Shown: positions 52,572-61,823, numbered from the stretch's first letter. The stretch is 64,000 nt of DNA from RUG12461 sp045657665 (GCA_045657665.1 JAZOTN010000033.1:1-64000); one strand, 5' to 3'. Notes: generated by a model not told the origin, from the letters alone. Numbers and translations are program-made.

Positions 52572-54167
52572 ATGAGTAATGCAAAGGAAGTGATCGAGAA
52601 CGGCAAAGCCGTGATGGGACTGGAATTCGGTTCGACACGTATCAAAGCCGTTCTGATCGATGAGAACCATACGCCGATCGCGTCCGGGGACAAGACCTGG
52701 GAAAACCGTTTCGAAAACGGGGTCTGGACCTATTCTCTGGAGGATATCCATGGAGGCCTTCAGGAATGCTATCGGAATCTTGCCGCGGATGTGGAAAAGC
52801 AGTACGGTGTAAAGCTGAGAAAATTAGCGGCCATCGGGATTTCCGGTATGATGCACGGGTATCTGCCCTTCAATGGAAGCGGGGAGCTCCTGGTTCCGTT
52901 CCGCACCTGGCGCAATACCATCACCGGTGAGGCGGCGGCTGCGCTTACAAAAGAGTTTGATTTCAATATCCCGCAGCGCTGGAGTATCGCGCATCTTTAT
53001 CAGGCGATCTTAAACGGCGAAGATCATGTAAAGGACGTAGCATTCTTTACGACACTTGCAGGTTATATCCACTGGAAGCTGACCGGTGAAAAAGTGCTCG
53101 GTGTCGGTGAGGCATCGGGGATGTTTCCGATCGACGATGAGAGTCATGATTTCCGTTCCGATATGATCGGAAAATTCGATGCACTTATTTCATCGAAGGG
53201 ATTTCCCTGGACCTTAAAGGACATCCTTCCGAAGGTGCTTTCCGCGGGTGAAAAAGCCGGAACGCTTACTGAGGACGGAGCGAGGTTCCTGGATCCTTCA
53301 GGCACACTCGAAGCGGGGATCCCATTCTGCCCGCCGGAGGGCGACGCGGGGACCGGTATGACGGCAACGAATTCTGTTGCAAAACGGACCGGAAATGTTT
53401 CCGCTGGCACATCGTTCTTTGCCATGGTGGTCCTGGAGCATTCGCTCGGCAAGGTGCATGAAGAGCTGGATATGGTCACGACACCGGACGGAGCACCTGT
53501 TGCCATGGCGCACTGCAACAACGGCACCACGGATCTCAACGGCTGGGTCAATCTCTTTAAGGAGTTTGAAGAAGCAAACGGACGCACAGTGGATATGGGC
53601 GCATTGTACGGGCTCCTCTATAACAAGGCTCTGGAAGGGGACAAGAACTGCGGAGGACTCCTTGCTTATAATTATAACGCGGGAGAGGCGATCACAGGAC
53701 TCAATGCCGGAAGGCCGCTATTCGTGCGGACTCCGGATGCAGCTTTCACACTGGCGAATTTCATGCGCTCACATCTCTACGCATCGCTTTCCACGTTAAA
53801 GATCGGCTGCGATATCCTGTTCAAAGAGGAAAACGTCAAAGTGGACAAGCTCTATGGCCACGGGGGATTCTTCAAGACCAGGGGAGTCGGACAGAAGATG
53901 CTCGCTGCGGCAATGAATGCACCGGTTGCCGTGATGAAGACGGCCGGAGAAGGCGGCCCCTGGGGTATGGCGATCCTGGCGGCTTACATGATCCGGGGAG
54001 GTGGAGTTTCTCTCGGTGATTATCTCTTAAAGAATGTGTTCGGCGGAGAAGAGGGTGAAGTGGTAAACCCGGATCCGGCGGATGTAAAAGGGTTCGACGA
54101 GTATATCGAAGCCTATAAAAAGACGCTGCCGGCAGAAGCTGCCGCAGCAGAGACTTTTGAAGTTTAG
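52572..54167 (+). CDS. FGGY-family carbohydrate kinase, probable L-ribulokinase of the arabinose operon
   Basis: 531 residues, ATG behind GGGAGG. The N-terminal MGLEFGSTRIKAVLIDE phosphate loop, the GISGMMHGYLPF segment with the sugar-binding region and the C-terminal GHGGFFKTRGVGQKM ... GEGGPWGMAILAAYM nucleotide region are intact. By sequence it lies with the xylulokinase-like group that replaces classical AraB in Bacteroides and Lachnospiraceae. With araA directly downstream, phosphorylation of L-ribulose is the likely reaction. First gene of an operon with araA, split transketolase and araD. Confidence 0.87.
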   Translation: MSNAKEVIENGKAVMGLEFGSTRIKAVLIDENHTPIASGDKTWENRFENGVWTYSLEDIHGGLQECYRNLAADVEKQYGVKLRKLAAIGISGMMHGYLPFNGSGELLVPFRTWRNTITGEAAAALTKEFDFNIPQRWSIAHLYQAILNGEDHVKDVAFFTTLAGYIHWKLTGEKVLGVGEASGMFPIDDESHDFRSDMIGKFDALISSKGFPWTLKDILPKVLSAGEKAGTLTEDGARFLDPSGTLEAGIPFCPPEGDAGTGMTATNSVAKRTGNVSAGTSFFAMVVLEHSLGKVHEELDMVTTPDGAPVAMAHCNNGTTDLNGWVNLFKEFEEANGRTVDMGALYGLLYNKALEGDKNCGGLLAYNYNAGEAITGLNAGRPLFVRTPDAAFTLANFMRSHLYASLSTLKIGCDILFKEENVKVDKLYGHGGFFKTRGVGQKMLAAAMNAPVAVMKTAGEGGPWGMAILAAYMIRGGGVSLGDYLLKNVFGGEEGEVVNPDPADVKGFDEYIEAYKKTLPAEAAAAETFEV

Positions 54168-54185
54168 TTTTTTCAGGAGGGAAAA

Positions 54186-55682
54186 ATGTTAGAAGTAAAG
54201 AATTATCAGTTCTGGTTTTGCACCGGATCCCAGGATCTCTATGGAGATGAGTGCCTTTCCCATGTTGAAGCGCACAGCCGGGAAATTGTGGAAAAGCTGA
54301 ATGCAAGCGGAAGACTTCCTTTTGAAGTGGTATGGAAGCCAACGCTTCTGACCAGTGAGATGATCCGCCGCACGTTTAATGAAGCAAATACGGATGACAA
54401 CTGCGCCGGCGTGATCACCTGGATGCATACCTTTTCTCCGGCGAAATCGTGGATCCTGGGTCTGCAGGAGTACCGGAAGCCGCTGCTGCACCTGCATACG
54501 CAGTACAATGAAGAGCTTCCCTATGATACCATTGATATGGATTTCATGAACGAGAACCAGGCGGCGCACGGAGACCGCGAATACGGACACATCGTCAGCC
54601 GGATGCGTATCGAACGCAAAGTGGTGGTCGGTCACTGGACCGATCCCGTGATCCAGGATAAGATCGCATCCTGGATGAGAGTAGCCATCGGTATCGTGGA
54701 GAGCAGCCATATCCGCGTGATGCGTGTGGCAGACAATATGCGAAACGTAGCGGTTACCGAAGGCGATAAGGTGGAAGCACAGCTGAAGTTCGGCTGGGAG
54801 GTTGACGCTTATCCCGTGAATGAGATCGCGGAAGCAGTCGAGGCGGTTTCCGAATCCGATACCAATGCACTTGTGGATGAGTATTATGACAAGTATGAGA
54901 TCCTTCTGGAGGGACGTGATCCGGATGAATTCCGGCGTCATGTGGCTGTTCAGGCGCAGATCGAGATCGGTTTTGAACGGTTCCTGAAGGAGAAGAATTA
55001 TCAGGCGATCGTGACGCATTTCGGAGATCTCGGCGCGTTGAAGCAGCTCCCCGGTCTTGCGATCCAGCGCCTTATGGAAAAAGGCTACGGTTTCGGCGCG
55101 GAGGGCGACTGGAAGGTTGCTGCGATGGTCCGTCTGATGAAGATCATGACCTGCGGAATGAAGGATGCAAAAGGAAGCTCCATGTTGGAGGACTATACCT
55201 ACAATATGGTAAAAGGCAAGGAGGGTATCCTCGAAGCGCACATGCTTGAGATCTGTCCGTCGATCGCGGACGGCAGGATCTCCATCAAATGCCAGCCGCT
55301 TTCCATGGGTGACCGGGAGGACCCAGCACGTCTGGTCTTTACCTCAAAGGAAGGCCCGGGTATCGCGACTTCCCTTATTGATCTCGGAAACCGTTTCCGG
55401 CTTCTCATCAATACCGTGAACTGCAAGAAGACCGAAAAGCCCATGCCATCCCTTCCGACGGCAACAAATTTCTGGGTACCGGAGCCGGATTTCTACACCG
55501 GAGCGGAAGCATGGATCCTGGCCGGCGGCGCACACCATACCGCGTTTACCTATGACCTTACCGCGGAGCAGATGGGAGAATGGGCGGAAGCCATGGGGAT
55601 CGAGGCAGTCTACATTGATAAGGACACAACGATCCGTGAATTCAAGAAGGATCTGAAGCTCGGCGAGATCTTTTATCGCTGA
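54186..55682 (+). CDS. araA: L-arabinose isomerase
   Basis: 498 residues, ATG behind AGGAGGG. It converts L-arabinose to L-ribulose. FWFCTGSQDLYG is the family start. The metal and active-site residues are in EGDWKVAAM, SMLEDYTYNMV, and LEICPSIADG ... GAHHTAFTYDL. Length and motifs are those of bacterial AraA. It lies 18 bp after the FGGY kinase. Confidence 0.97.
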   Translation: MLEVKNYQFWFCTGSQDLYGDECLSHVEAHSREIVEKLNASGRLPFEVVWKPTLLTSEMIRRTFNEANTDDNCAGVITWMHTFSPAKSWILGLQEYRKPLLHLHTQYNEELPYDTIDMDFMNENQAAHGDREYGHIVSRMRIERKVVVGHWTDPVIQDKIASWMRVAIGIVESSHIRVMRVADNMRNVAVTEGDKVEAQLKFGWEVDAYPVNEIAEAVEAVSESDTNALVDEYYDKYEILLEGRDPDEFRRHVAVQAQIEIGFERFLKEKNYQAIVTHFGDLGALKQLPGLAIQRLMEKGYGFGAEGDWKVAAMVRLMKIMTCGMKDAKGSSMLEDYTYNMVKGKEGILEAHMLEICPSIADGRISIKCQPLSMGDREDPARLVFTSKEGPGIATSLIDLGNRFRLLINTVNCKKTEKPMPSLPTATNFWVPEPDFYTGAEAWILAGGAHHTAFTYDLTAEQMGEWAEAMGIEAVYIDKDTTIREFKKDLKLGEIFYR

Positions 55683-55713
55683 AAAACAAAGTTTCAGAAA
55701 GACGAGGAGAACT

Positions 55714-56535
55714 ATGGATAATCAGGAACTGAAAAAAACCGCGGCAGAGGTGCGGAAAGGCATCATTACCGCAACGCATGCCGCAAAGAGCGGACATCCG
55801 GGCGGATCGCTCTCCGCAGCGGATATCTACACGTTTCTTTATTTCGAGGAGATGAACATTGACCCGAAGGATCCGAAGAATGAGGGAAGAGACCGTTTTG
55901 TTCTTTCCAAAGGACATACGGCGCCGGGATATTATTCGGCGCTTGCAAACCGCGGATTTTTCCCGGTGGAGGATCTGAAAACACTCCGTCATACCGGGGC
56001 GTATCTGCAGGGACATCCGGACATGAAGCATACACCGGGCGTGGATATGAGCTCGGGCTCCCTCGGACAGGGACTCTCTGCGGCAGTCGGTATGGCGCTT
56101 GCGGGAAAGATGGACAAGAAGGATTACCGTGTTTACTGTCTCTGCGGCGACGGTGAGATCGAGGAAGGCCAGATCTGGGAAGCTTCGATGTTTGCGGGCT
56201 TCCGGAAACTGGACAATCTCTGCGTGATCGTGGACAACAACAATCTTCAGATCGACGGACCCATTGACGAGGTATGCTCGCCTTATCCGATTGACAAAAA
56301 ATTCGAGGCTTTCAACTTCCACACGATCAATATCAACGGAAATGATTTTGACGAGATCAGGAAGGCGTTTGAAGAGGCAAGGGCGACTAAGGGAATGCCG
56401 ACGGCGATCATTGCAAAGACCGTAAAGGGCAAAGGCGTTTCGTTCATGGAGAATCAGGTCGGCTGGCATGGCAAGGCACCGAATGACGAAGAGTATGAGA
56501 AAGCAATGGATGAGCTTTCGAAAGGAGGTGTCTGA
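55714..56535 (+). CDS. Transketolase, N-terminal (TPP-binding) subunit
   Basis: 273 residues. The split transketolase of anaerobes has separate N- and C-terminal chains. This one holds SGHPGGSLSAADIYTFLYF, SKGHTAPGYYSALA and the TPP motif GDGEIEEGQIWEA ... DNNNLQIDG. It interconverts pentose and hexose phosphates for arabinose catabolism. The C-terminal partner follows after 1 bp. Confidence 0.95.
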   Translation: MDNQELKKTAAEVRKGIITATHAAKSGHPGGSLSAADIYTFLYFEEMNIDPKDPKNEGRDRFVLSKGHTAPGYYSALANRGFFPVEDLKTLRHTGAYLQGHPDMKHTPGVDMSSGSLGQGLSAAVGMALAGKMDKKDYRVYCLCGDGEIEEGQIWEASMFAGFRKLDNLCVIVDNNNLQIDGPIDEVCSPYPIDKKFEAFNFHTININGNDFDEIRKAFEEARATKGMPTAIIAKTVKGKGVSFMENQVGWHGKAPNDEEYEKAMDELSKGGV

Positions 56536-56536
56536 A

Positions 56537-57469
56537 ATGGCGGATAAGATCGCAACCAGAGAGAGCTATGGCAATGCGCTTGCGGAGCTCGGAAAAGAAA
56601 AAGAAAATCTTGTGGTGCTGGACGCGGATCTGGCGGGTGCCACCAAGACCGGCGTTTTCAAGAAGGCGTTTCCGGATCGTTTTATCGACTGCGGGATCGC
56701 GGAGTGCAATATGGCCGGGATCGCGGCAGGTCTTTCCACCTGCGGCAAGGTTCCGTTTATGAGTACCTTTGCGATGTTTGCGGCAGGTCGCGCCTATGAA
56801 CAGATCCGCAACTCTATCGGCTATCCTCACAACAATGTCAAGATCGGCGCAACGCATGCCGGCATCTCCGTCGGCGAGGACGGCGCTTCCCATCAGTGCC
56901 TTGAGGATCTTGCTCTGATGAGGGAGATCCCGGGAATGGTGGTCTTAAATCCCAGTGATGATATCGAGGCAAAGGCAGCCGTTCGCGCGGCATACGAGCA
57001 TGACGGTCCGGTATACATGCGCTTCGGGCGTGCGGCGGTTCCGGTGATCAATGACCGACCGGATTACCGCTTTGAGATCGGGAAAGGCATCGTGCTCCGT
57101 GAAGGAAAGGATCTGACGATCTTCGCGACGGGACTCTGTGTGCCGGAAGCGCTTGCTGCAGCGGATATCCTGAAGGACAAGGGCGTTGACGCGGAGGTCA
57201 TCAACATTCATACGATTAAGCCGCTGGACTGCGAGCTGGTGGTTTCCTCGGCAAAGAAGACCGGTCGTGTATATACGGCGGAAGAGCATTCCATCAACGG
57301 CGGCCTCGGCAGCGCGGTGGCAGAGGTTCTTTCCGAGCATTGCCCGACGCTCCTTACCCGTATCGGTATCAATGATGTCTTCGGAGAATCCGGTCCTGCC
57401 GGCGAGCTCATCAAAAAATACGGCCTCGACGGCGAGAGCATCGCAAATAAGATTCTTGAAACAAAATAG
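56537..57469 (+). CDS. Transketolase, C-terminal (pyrimidine-binding) subunit
   Basis: 310 residues from the ATG at 56537 behind AAAGGAGG. It has DADLAGATKTGVF, the catalytic Glu in DCGIAECNMAGIAAGLS, THAGISVGEDGASHQCLEDLALMR and the C-terminal AEEHSINGGLGSAVAE. The pyrimidine and C-terminal transketolase domains complete the subunit upstream. A large palindrome begins right at its stop. Confidence 0.95.
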   Translation: MADKIATRESYGNALAELGKEKENLVVLDADLAGATKTGVFKKAFPDRFIDCGIAECNMAGIAAGLSTCGKVPFMSTFAMFAAGRAYEQIRNSIGYPHNNVKIGATHAGISVGEDGASHQCLEDLALMREIPGMVVLNPSDDIEAKAAVRAAYEHDGPVYMRFGRAAVPVINDRPDYRFEIGKGIVLREGKDLTIFATGLCVPEALAAADILKDKGVDAEVINIHTIKPLDCELVVSSAKKTGRVYTAEEHSINGGLGSAVAEVLSEHCPTLLTRIGINDVFGESGPAGELIKKYGLDGESIANKILETK

Positions 57470-57665
57470 TTTTTCAATCCGCATCGATCGATCTGCACGC
57501 ATGAGCTCTTCGCTTGCGATAAACGTTCCGACGAACTATCTGCTAACTTCGACAGCGCCGCTCAAAAAAGTTTTCGCGCCTTGTCTTCGTAAGCAGAGGA
57601 TTTCGTCTCCACATCGCAAAATGAAGAGCTTCATGTGCGCAGATCGCTCTTATGCGGATTCGACA
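57466..57665. repeat. ~200-bp imperfect palindrome between transketolase and araD
   Basis: The arm at ~57466-57520 (CCGCAT...CGATCTGC...GCTCTTC...TTGCGAT) is the imperfect reverse complement of 57613-57665 (ATCGCAAAATGAAGAGCTTC and onward to GCGGATT). Inside it, CTGCTAAC...GACA...GCGCC pairs with the sequence before GTAAGCAG. The interval could thus fold into one long hairpin. From 57666 to 57831 only short hairpins are seen, such as GGATG...CATCC near 57717. Confidence 0.6.
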
Positions 57666-57831
57666 ATTATTTCCGAGTTTCTGTACAGATTCGAAACGCA
57701 GCCGTAAGACCGTTGCTGGATGTCCGGTGGGCATCCGTTTAGCACGGACCGAAGTGAAACGAAGAAAGTGTGTCTATAGGCTGTGTTTTGAAGATGTATC
57801 AGAAACGAGTTAATGAATAAGGAGAAACCAC

Positions 57832-58527
57832 ATGTTAGAAGAACTGAAAAAGGCCGTCTACGAAGCGAACATGGAGCTGCCAAAACGCGGTCTCATCACT
57901 TATACCTGGGGCAATGTTTCCGGGATCGACCGTGAGAGCGGCTACTTCGTGATCAAACCAAGCGGCGTGGATTACGATGCATTATCACCGGATGACATGG
58001 TGGTGATGGATCTTGACGGCAACCGGATCGAAGGAAAGTATAAACCATCCAGCGACACCGCTACCCACATCGAGTTATACAAAAAGTATGATGTGATCGG
58101 TGGCGTGGTGCATACCCACTCTCCGGAAGCTGTTGCCTGGGCACAGGCGGGCCGCGACATTCCGCTTTACGGCACGACCCATGCGGACTATTTTCTCGGA
58201 CCGATCCCCTGCGCAAGGAACCTGACACCGGAGGAGATTAATGAGGCTTATGAGAAGAATACCGGCCTTGTGATCATTGAAACGTTTGAAAAACGCGGGA
58301 TCAATCCGGCGTATACACCGGCAGTGCTCTGCCAGAACCACGGCCCCTTCACCTGGGGAAAAGACGCGGCGGAAGCCGTTCACAACGCAGTGGTGTTGGA
58401 GGAGGTCGCGAAGATGGCACGCAATACCGAAGCACTGAACCCGAATGTGAAGCCGGCTCCGGACTGCATTAAGGAAAAACACTTCTATCGGAAACATGGA
58501 GCTAACGCATATTATGGACAGGCTTAA
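57832..58527 (+). CDS. araD: L-ribulose-5-phosphate 4-epimerase
   Basis: 231 residues, ATG behind AAGGAGAAACC. It converts L-ribulose 5-phosphate to D-xylulose 5-phosphate. The zinc-site residues are in GGVVHTHSPEAVAWAQ and the THADYF segment, with VLCQNHGPFTWG toward the C-terminus; LITYTWGNVSGIDRESGYFVIKPSGVDY is the phosphate-binding part. The C-terminal codons (YYGQA) lie in a perfect palindrome that continues past the stop. Confidence 0.96.
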   Translation: MLEELKKAVYEANMELPKRGLITYTWGNVSGIDRESGYFVIKPSGVDYDALSPDDMVVMDLDGNRIEGKYKPSSDTATHIELYKKYDVIGGVVHTHSPEAVAWAQAGRDIPLYGTTHADYFLGPIPCARNLTPEEINEAYEKNTGLVIIETFEKRGINPAYTPAVLCQNHGPFTWGKDAAEAVHNAVVLEEVAKMARNTEALNPNVKPAPDCIKEKHFYRKHGANAYYGQA

Positions 58528-58581
58528 GCCTGTCCATAATCAAAAAAGTATTACGGACAAGGCTGATGCCTTGTCCGTAAT
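58511..58581 (+). repeat. Two tandem palindromes at the araD 3' end
   Basis: A perfect 30-bp palindrome (58511-58540; half ATTATGGACAGGCTT) overlaps the araD stop. It is followed after 9 bp by a related hairpin with 14-bp arms ATTACGGACAAGGC and GCCTTGTCCGTAAT around TGAT (58550-58581). The arms of both share the pattern ATTAYGGACARG. They look like diverged copies of one element and lie just before the DUF6171 gene. Confidence 0.85.
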
Positions 58582-58594
58582 CGAAAAGAATACT

Positions 58595-58843
58595 ATGGGC
58601 AATAATCGGATTTGTAAGCGGTGTCTTCTCCGTGATCTTGCGGAGGAGGATCAGAAAGATCTGAAGAAATATCTGGCGGCGATCAAGCCTGCCGATCGGG
58701 CAAGTGAGGCGCTCTATGAAGAGCGCCTCGCTGTTTGTCGTGAGTGTGAACTGCTGGTGGAAGCAACCTGTGAAGCCTGCGGCTGTTATGTCGAATTCCG
58801 TGCATATGCCGCGATCAGCCGCTGCCCCAACAAGAAATGGTAA
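58595..58843 (+). CDS. DUF6171-family cysteine-rich protein
   Basis: 82 residues from the ATG at 58595. A longer frame starts within araD, but its first 33 codons translate the palindromes. Four Cys pairs or singles (CKRC, CREC, CEACGC, C near the end) are arranged as in small zinc-binding proteins, with the helical RDLAEEDQKDLKKYLAAIKP between them. The pattern is that of DUF6171 of Lachnospiraceae. The ribosome binding site is weak. Function unknown; it converges with the GH43 gene. Confidence 0.8.
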   Translation: MGNNRICKRCLLRDLAEEDQKDLKKYLAAIKPADRASEALYEERLAVCRECELLVEATCEACGCYVEFRAYAAISRCPNKKW

Positions 58844-58846
58844 TAC

Positions 58847-60487
58847 CTATTCTACCGAGAAGGATGCACTGTCCGCATTCGACCCGTCTGTAAGCATGAG
58901 AATCCCGTCGACCAAAGTCACATACTTTTCCGGATCGGAACAGCTCCGGAAAGAGATGAGATCTTCATTTCCGTTCAATGCCGTGACGGTTTGGAAGGTC
59001 TGCGCCGCCGCGGTTTCTTCGGACGCATCGGTGTCCTGCGAGAGTGTCACCGTGCCGTCTTCGCTCTCAGTAAAATAGAGTCCCGTCTTGTTCTCTGCCT
59101 GGATGGAAACAAGTGTTTCATCTGCATCATCTGCTTTTCCCTGCACGATGACCCACTGCCCGTCTTTTTCCGCGCCCGAAAGATCCGCTCCGACTTTGAT
59201 ACCGGCATACGGATAGGCGGAATCGGAAGAGGAGTTGTCAAACGCTTCATGAGAGATCGTGCTTCCGTCTGCGGACTTTATGAGAGAGACCGTCCCGCCG
59301 AGACCTGATGCGGATTCCTCCATCATGGAAACCGAGCCGTCCTCGTTAAAGACAAGCTCCTGCAGGCAGGCGCTGCGCCGATAGCCGTTGCCGCCCGGGA
59401 GTGCTCCGTCGTGATACATCATATAGGTCTTTCCGTTGAAGTCAAAAATGGCTTCATGGTTTGTATTGCAGGTTGCCGTGGGAAGCATGAAGATCTGCGA
59501 GTTTTCCCACTTGCCGCTAAGGAGATCCGTGGTGGTGGAATATGCCATGGACTCCCGCCATTCGGAGGCATAAAACAGGTAGTAATCTCCGGTGTAATTT
59601 CCATCCGCGTCCGACCGGCGATAAAGCCACGGTGCTTCCGTATAGGAGAGCAGTCCTTTGTTGGTGCTCATGATATCCGCGTCGGGGATGCTGTGTCCGC
59701 AGGTGATCTTGCCGTCACCGTTCTGATCCTTGACGGAGATCATGTCCTCATTCAATTCACAGATGTAAAAGATCGCATTTCCCCATGCGAGATAGCGGTG
59801 TTCCTCGCCGGACTCGTCGGTGTCCACCCATACGGTCGGATCGATATCATTCCAGATTGAGGTCTGCGGTTTGGTGATGACGCCCATAACGAGGGGCTCT
59901 CCGATGTCGACAAAGGGACCGGTCGGGCTTTCCGAAACCGCAACGCCGATCGATTGTTTGCCGCCTCCCGTTTTATCCCAGGAGCAGAAATAAAGATAAT
60001 AGAGATCCTTTCCATCCGCCTCGCTGTAATGCTTTGTCACCTGACTTGCCCACGCGCTGATGTGATCCTTTGCCCAGGAAACATCCTTCATCTGCATGAC
60101 AACCCCTTCCGGCGTCCAGGTCAGGAGATCCTTTGAAGAGTAGCAGAAATATTCCGGAATATGGTAGGCTGCTTCGGTCACCTCCACGTCGGTTGACATA
60201 TCGTGCCCAGTATAAAGATAAGCGGTGTCTCCGTCTACGTAAACTGCCGGATCGCCGCCGTAAATGGTATCGCCCTTGTCATCCTTAAGACGGATGATCG
60301 GATTGAAGGAAGCGCTTTTTTCGATCGTGATCTCTGTCGGTGTTGTGATGGCGGTAGTGGTTTCTTTGCCGGCAGATTTCTCCGTTGACGTTTCCGTTTC
60401 CGGGGAAAGAGCCGCTCCGGACGTGGAGCCGCAGCCGGCCGTTAAGGCTAACGCAGCGCATAACAGGAATGCAAGTTTTCTTTTCAT
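58847..60487 (-). CDS. GH43-family arabinan/xylan-active lipoprotein
   Basis: 546 residues. Signal peptide and lipobox (LTAGCGS) place it on the cell surface. The five-bladed propeller has the catalytic base Asp in YGGDPAVYVDGD, the pKa-modulating Asp in WNDIDPTVWVD, and the general acid Glu in SYTEAPWLYRR. A C-terminal beta-rich region (~400-546) may bind carbohydrate. Substrate likely arabinofuranosyl-containing polymers, given the arabinose operon nearby; the subfamily is not certain. Cotranscribed after the ArsR-type regulator with a 15-bp gap. Confidence 0.88.
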   Translation of the reverse strand: MKRKLAFLLCAALALTAGCGSTSGAALSPETETSTEKSAGKETTTAITTPTEITIEKSASFNPIIRLKDDKGDTIYGGDPAVYVDGDTAYLYTGHDMSTDVEVTEAAYHIPEYFCYSSKDLLTWTPEGVVMQMKDVSWAKDHISAWASQVTKHYSEADGKDLYYLYFCSWDKTGGGKQSIGVAVSESPTGPFVDIGEPLVMGVITKPQTSIWNDIDPTVWVDTDESGEEHRYLAWGNAIFYICELNEDMISVKDQNGDGKITCGHSIPDADIMSTNKGLLSYTEAPWLYRRSDADGNYTGDYYLFYASEWRESMAYSTTTDLLSGKWENSQIFMLPTATCNTNHEAIFDFNGKTYMMYHDGALPGGNGYRRSACLQELVFNEDGSVSMMEESASGLGGTVSLIKSADGSTISHEAFDNSSSDSAYPYAGIKVGADLSGAEKDGQWVIVQGKADDADETLVSIQAENKTGLYFTESEDGTVTLSQDTDASEETAAAQTFQTVTALNGNEDLISFRSCSDPEKYVTLVDGILMLTDGSNADSASFSVE

Positions 60488-60502
60488 AAAGGGATCCTTT
60501 CT

Positions 60503-61423
60503 TTAATTTTCCAGAGGCATGTAACCGATATTGACGTTGATGTCCTGTCCGTAGTTGCCGAAGGTTTTTCCAAAGATGGTGAGTCCGCCGACATTTTTTG
60601 AGGTTTCCTCCACCGCAAGCCGAAGCTGCATGGAACTGGTGCTCGTCAGGTTGAAATCATCGATCTTGACTTCGGAAATCTTTTTCCCGTCCACGAAGCA
60701 GCCGTAACGGTTGACGACCAGAAGCTTTAAGAGCCCGTACTGGTTCCAGTTCGGGTACCACCAGTCCGGTGTGAAAACGCCCTGCACATCGCCGAAATCC
60801 CCGGGAAGCGTCCAGTCACCGAGTTTTGTTCCGTTCAGATAAAAGGTGATATCGCTCGGCCAGTTCGGGTTGATGCCGGGGGCCTCCGAGGAAAGCTCGG
60901 CATCGATCATGAGCTCCGTGATCCGCTGGTTGGGAGGTATAAAATTCGGAATTTCATATTCCACATATCCTTTTGTGAACCAGAGGATGTCAGCGTTGTA
61001 GCGGTCAGGATGGGAAAAATATCTGGGGTCATCCACGGCTCCGATGACAGAGGTGGAGGTTGCGATACCGCAGGTGGGAAAAACCTCGTGGCTGGTATAA
61101 TGCCCGACTTTGATCTCCGTCCGGTACAGGTTTTCGGGAGGAGTGTTCGGAACGATATCGATCAGGATCTTGTCTTCATTGACCGTACAGATCTTCTGAT
61201 TGCCGTGGCTTGCACTCTCGCTGGAGGTTCGCACCAGTCCGCAGCCTTCCAGCTTCTTAATATGAGCGGTTAGTGCTCCGTTTGTAATGCCGAGCTCAGC
61301 CGCGAGTTCGTTCATGTTCATTTCCCGGTTGGCAAGGAGAAGACGGATGATGTTCAGCCGCACCTCCGAACCAAGAGCTTTGTACAGTTCCAGTCCGTCT
61401 TCCAGTTGTTCTATGTGCAGCAT
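60503..61423 (-). CDS. ArsR-type HTH regulator fused to a beta-rich, sugar-sensing-like domain
   Basis: 306 residues. Residues ~10-85 form an ArsR-type winged helix (LGSEVRLNIIRLLLANREMNMNELAAELGITNGALTAHIKKLE). The remaining ~220 residues are a beta-rich domain with aromatic clusters (DILWFTKGYVEYEIPNFIP; FTPDWWYPNWNQYG), resembling a jelly-roll carbohydrate module. Cys-based metal sites of classical ArsR are missing. The gene precedes GH43 and is divergent from the AraN-like transporter. Control by arabinose or arabino-oligosaccharides is inferred. Repeated TCTAAAATA sites lie in the divergent region. Confidence 0.85.
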   Translation of the reverse strand: MLHIEQLEDGLELYKALGSEVRLNIIRLLLANREMNMNELAAELGITNGALTAHIKKLEGCGLVRTSSESASHGNQKICTVNEDKILIDIVPNTPPENLYRTEIKVGHYTSHEVFPTCGIATSTSVIGAVDDPRYFSHPDRYNADILWFTKGYVEYEIPNFIPPNQRITELMIDAELSSEAPGINPNWPSDITFYLNGTKLGDWTLPGDFGDVQGVFTPDWWYPNWNQYGLLKLLVVNRYGCFVDGKKISEVKIDDFNLTSTSSMQLRLAVEETSKNVGGLTIFGKTFGNYGQDINVNIGYMPLEN

Positions 61424-61475
61424 TTTTTAAATCCTTTCTATGTTAAGGGACTTATTTGATTTAGTCTGTTGTAAT

Positions 61476-61722
61476 TTATTTTAGATTTCCCTTAACGCCC
61501 TTTAGTATAACACATTTGAGGAAAACGTCAATATTAGTTTTAGAAAAGTCTAAAATTATTTTACGAAATCAGAATTAAGTTGTGATTTTACGAAAACGTT
61601 TAAGCAAAAAAACGGAAAATTGGTGTTTTTGAACCGTCAATTTGAAAATATGCACAAAAACGAGAGCGTGTTTTTAGGACTATTGACAAAATGCTAAAAT
61701 AATTCAAGAAAATCTAAAATAA
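61476..61722. promoter_or_regulatory. Operator-like TCTAAAATA sites in the divergent region
   Basis: The 400-bp AT-rich interval between the regulator and the binding-protein gene holds a perfect inverted pair TTTTAGA-AAAG-TCTAAAA (61538-61555). Single TCTAAAATAA sites lie at 61476-61485 (inverted) and 61713-61722, and TGCTAAAATAA at 61692-61702. GTTAAGGGA (61442-61450) and TCCCTTAAC (61488-61496) form another inverted repeat near the regulator start. These are good candidates for the ArsR-type regulator binding sites. The rest of the interval shows nothing else. Confidence 0.6.
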
Positions 61723-61725
61723 TCA

Positions 61726-61755
61726 TTGACACCCGGTGAGGGGTTGTTTTATGAT
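61726..61755 (+). promoter_or_regulatory. Promoter of the arabinose-type ABC transporter operon
   Basis: A perfect TTGACA (61726-61731) and TATGAT (61750-61755) are separated by 18 bp. The TCTAAAATAA site at 61713-61722 ends immediately before the -35 element, a position where a bound regulator would affect RNA polymerase. Confidence 0.7.
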
Positions 61756-61823
61756 GCGATTGTGAGATGAAAATCTCAACCAAATGAAACCAGTTGTAAA
61801 AAAGTGAAACAGGAGGAAAGACT

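Noticed and set aside
54189..55241. Long open frame antisense to araA
   Set aside because: Shadow of araA; His/Leu-rich translation without family features.
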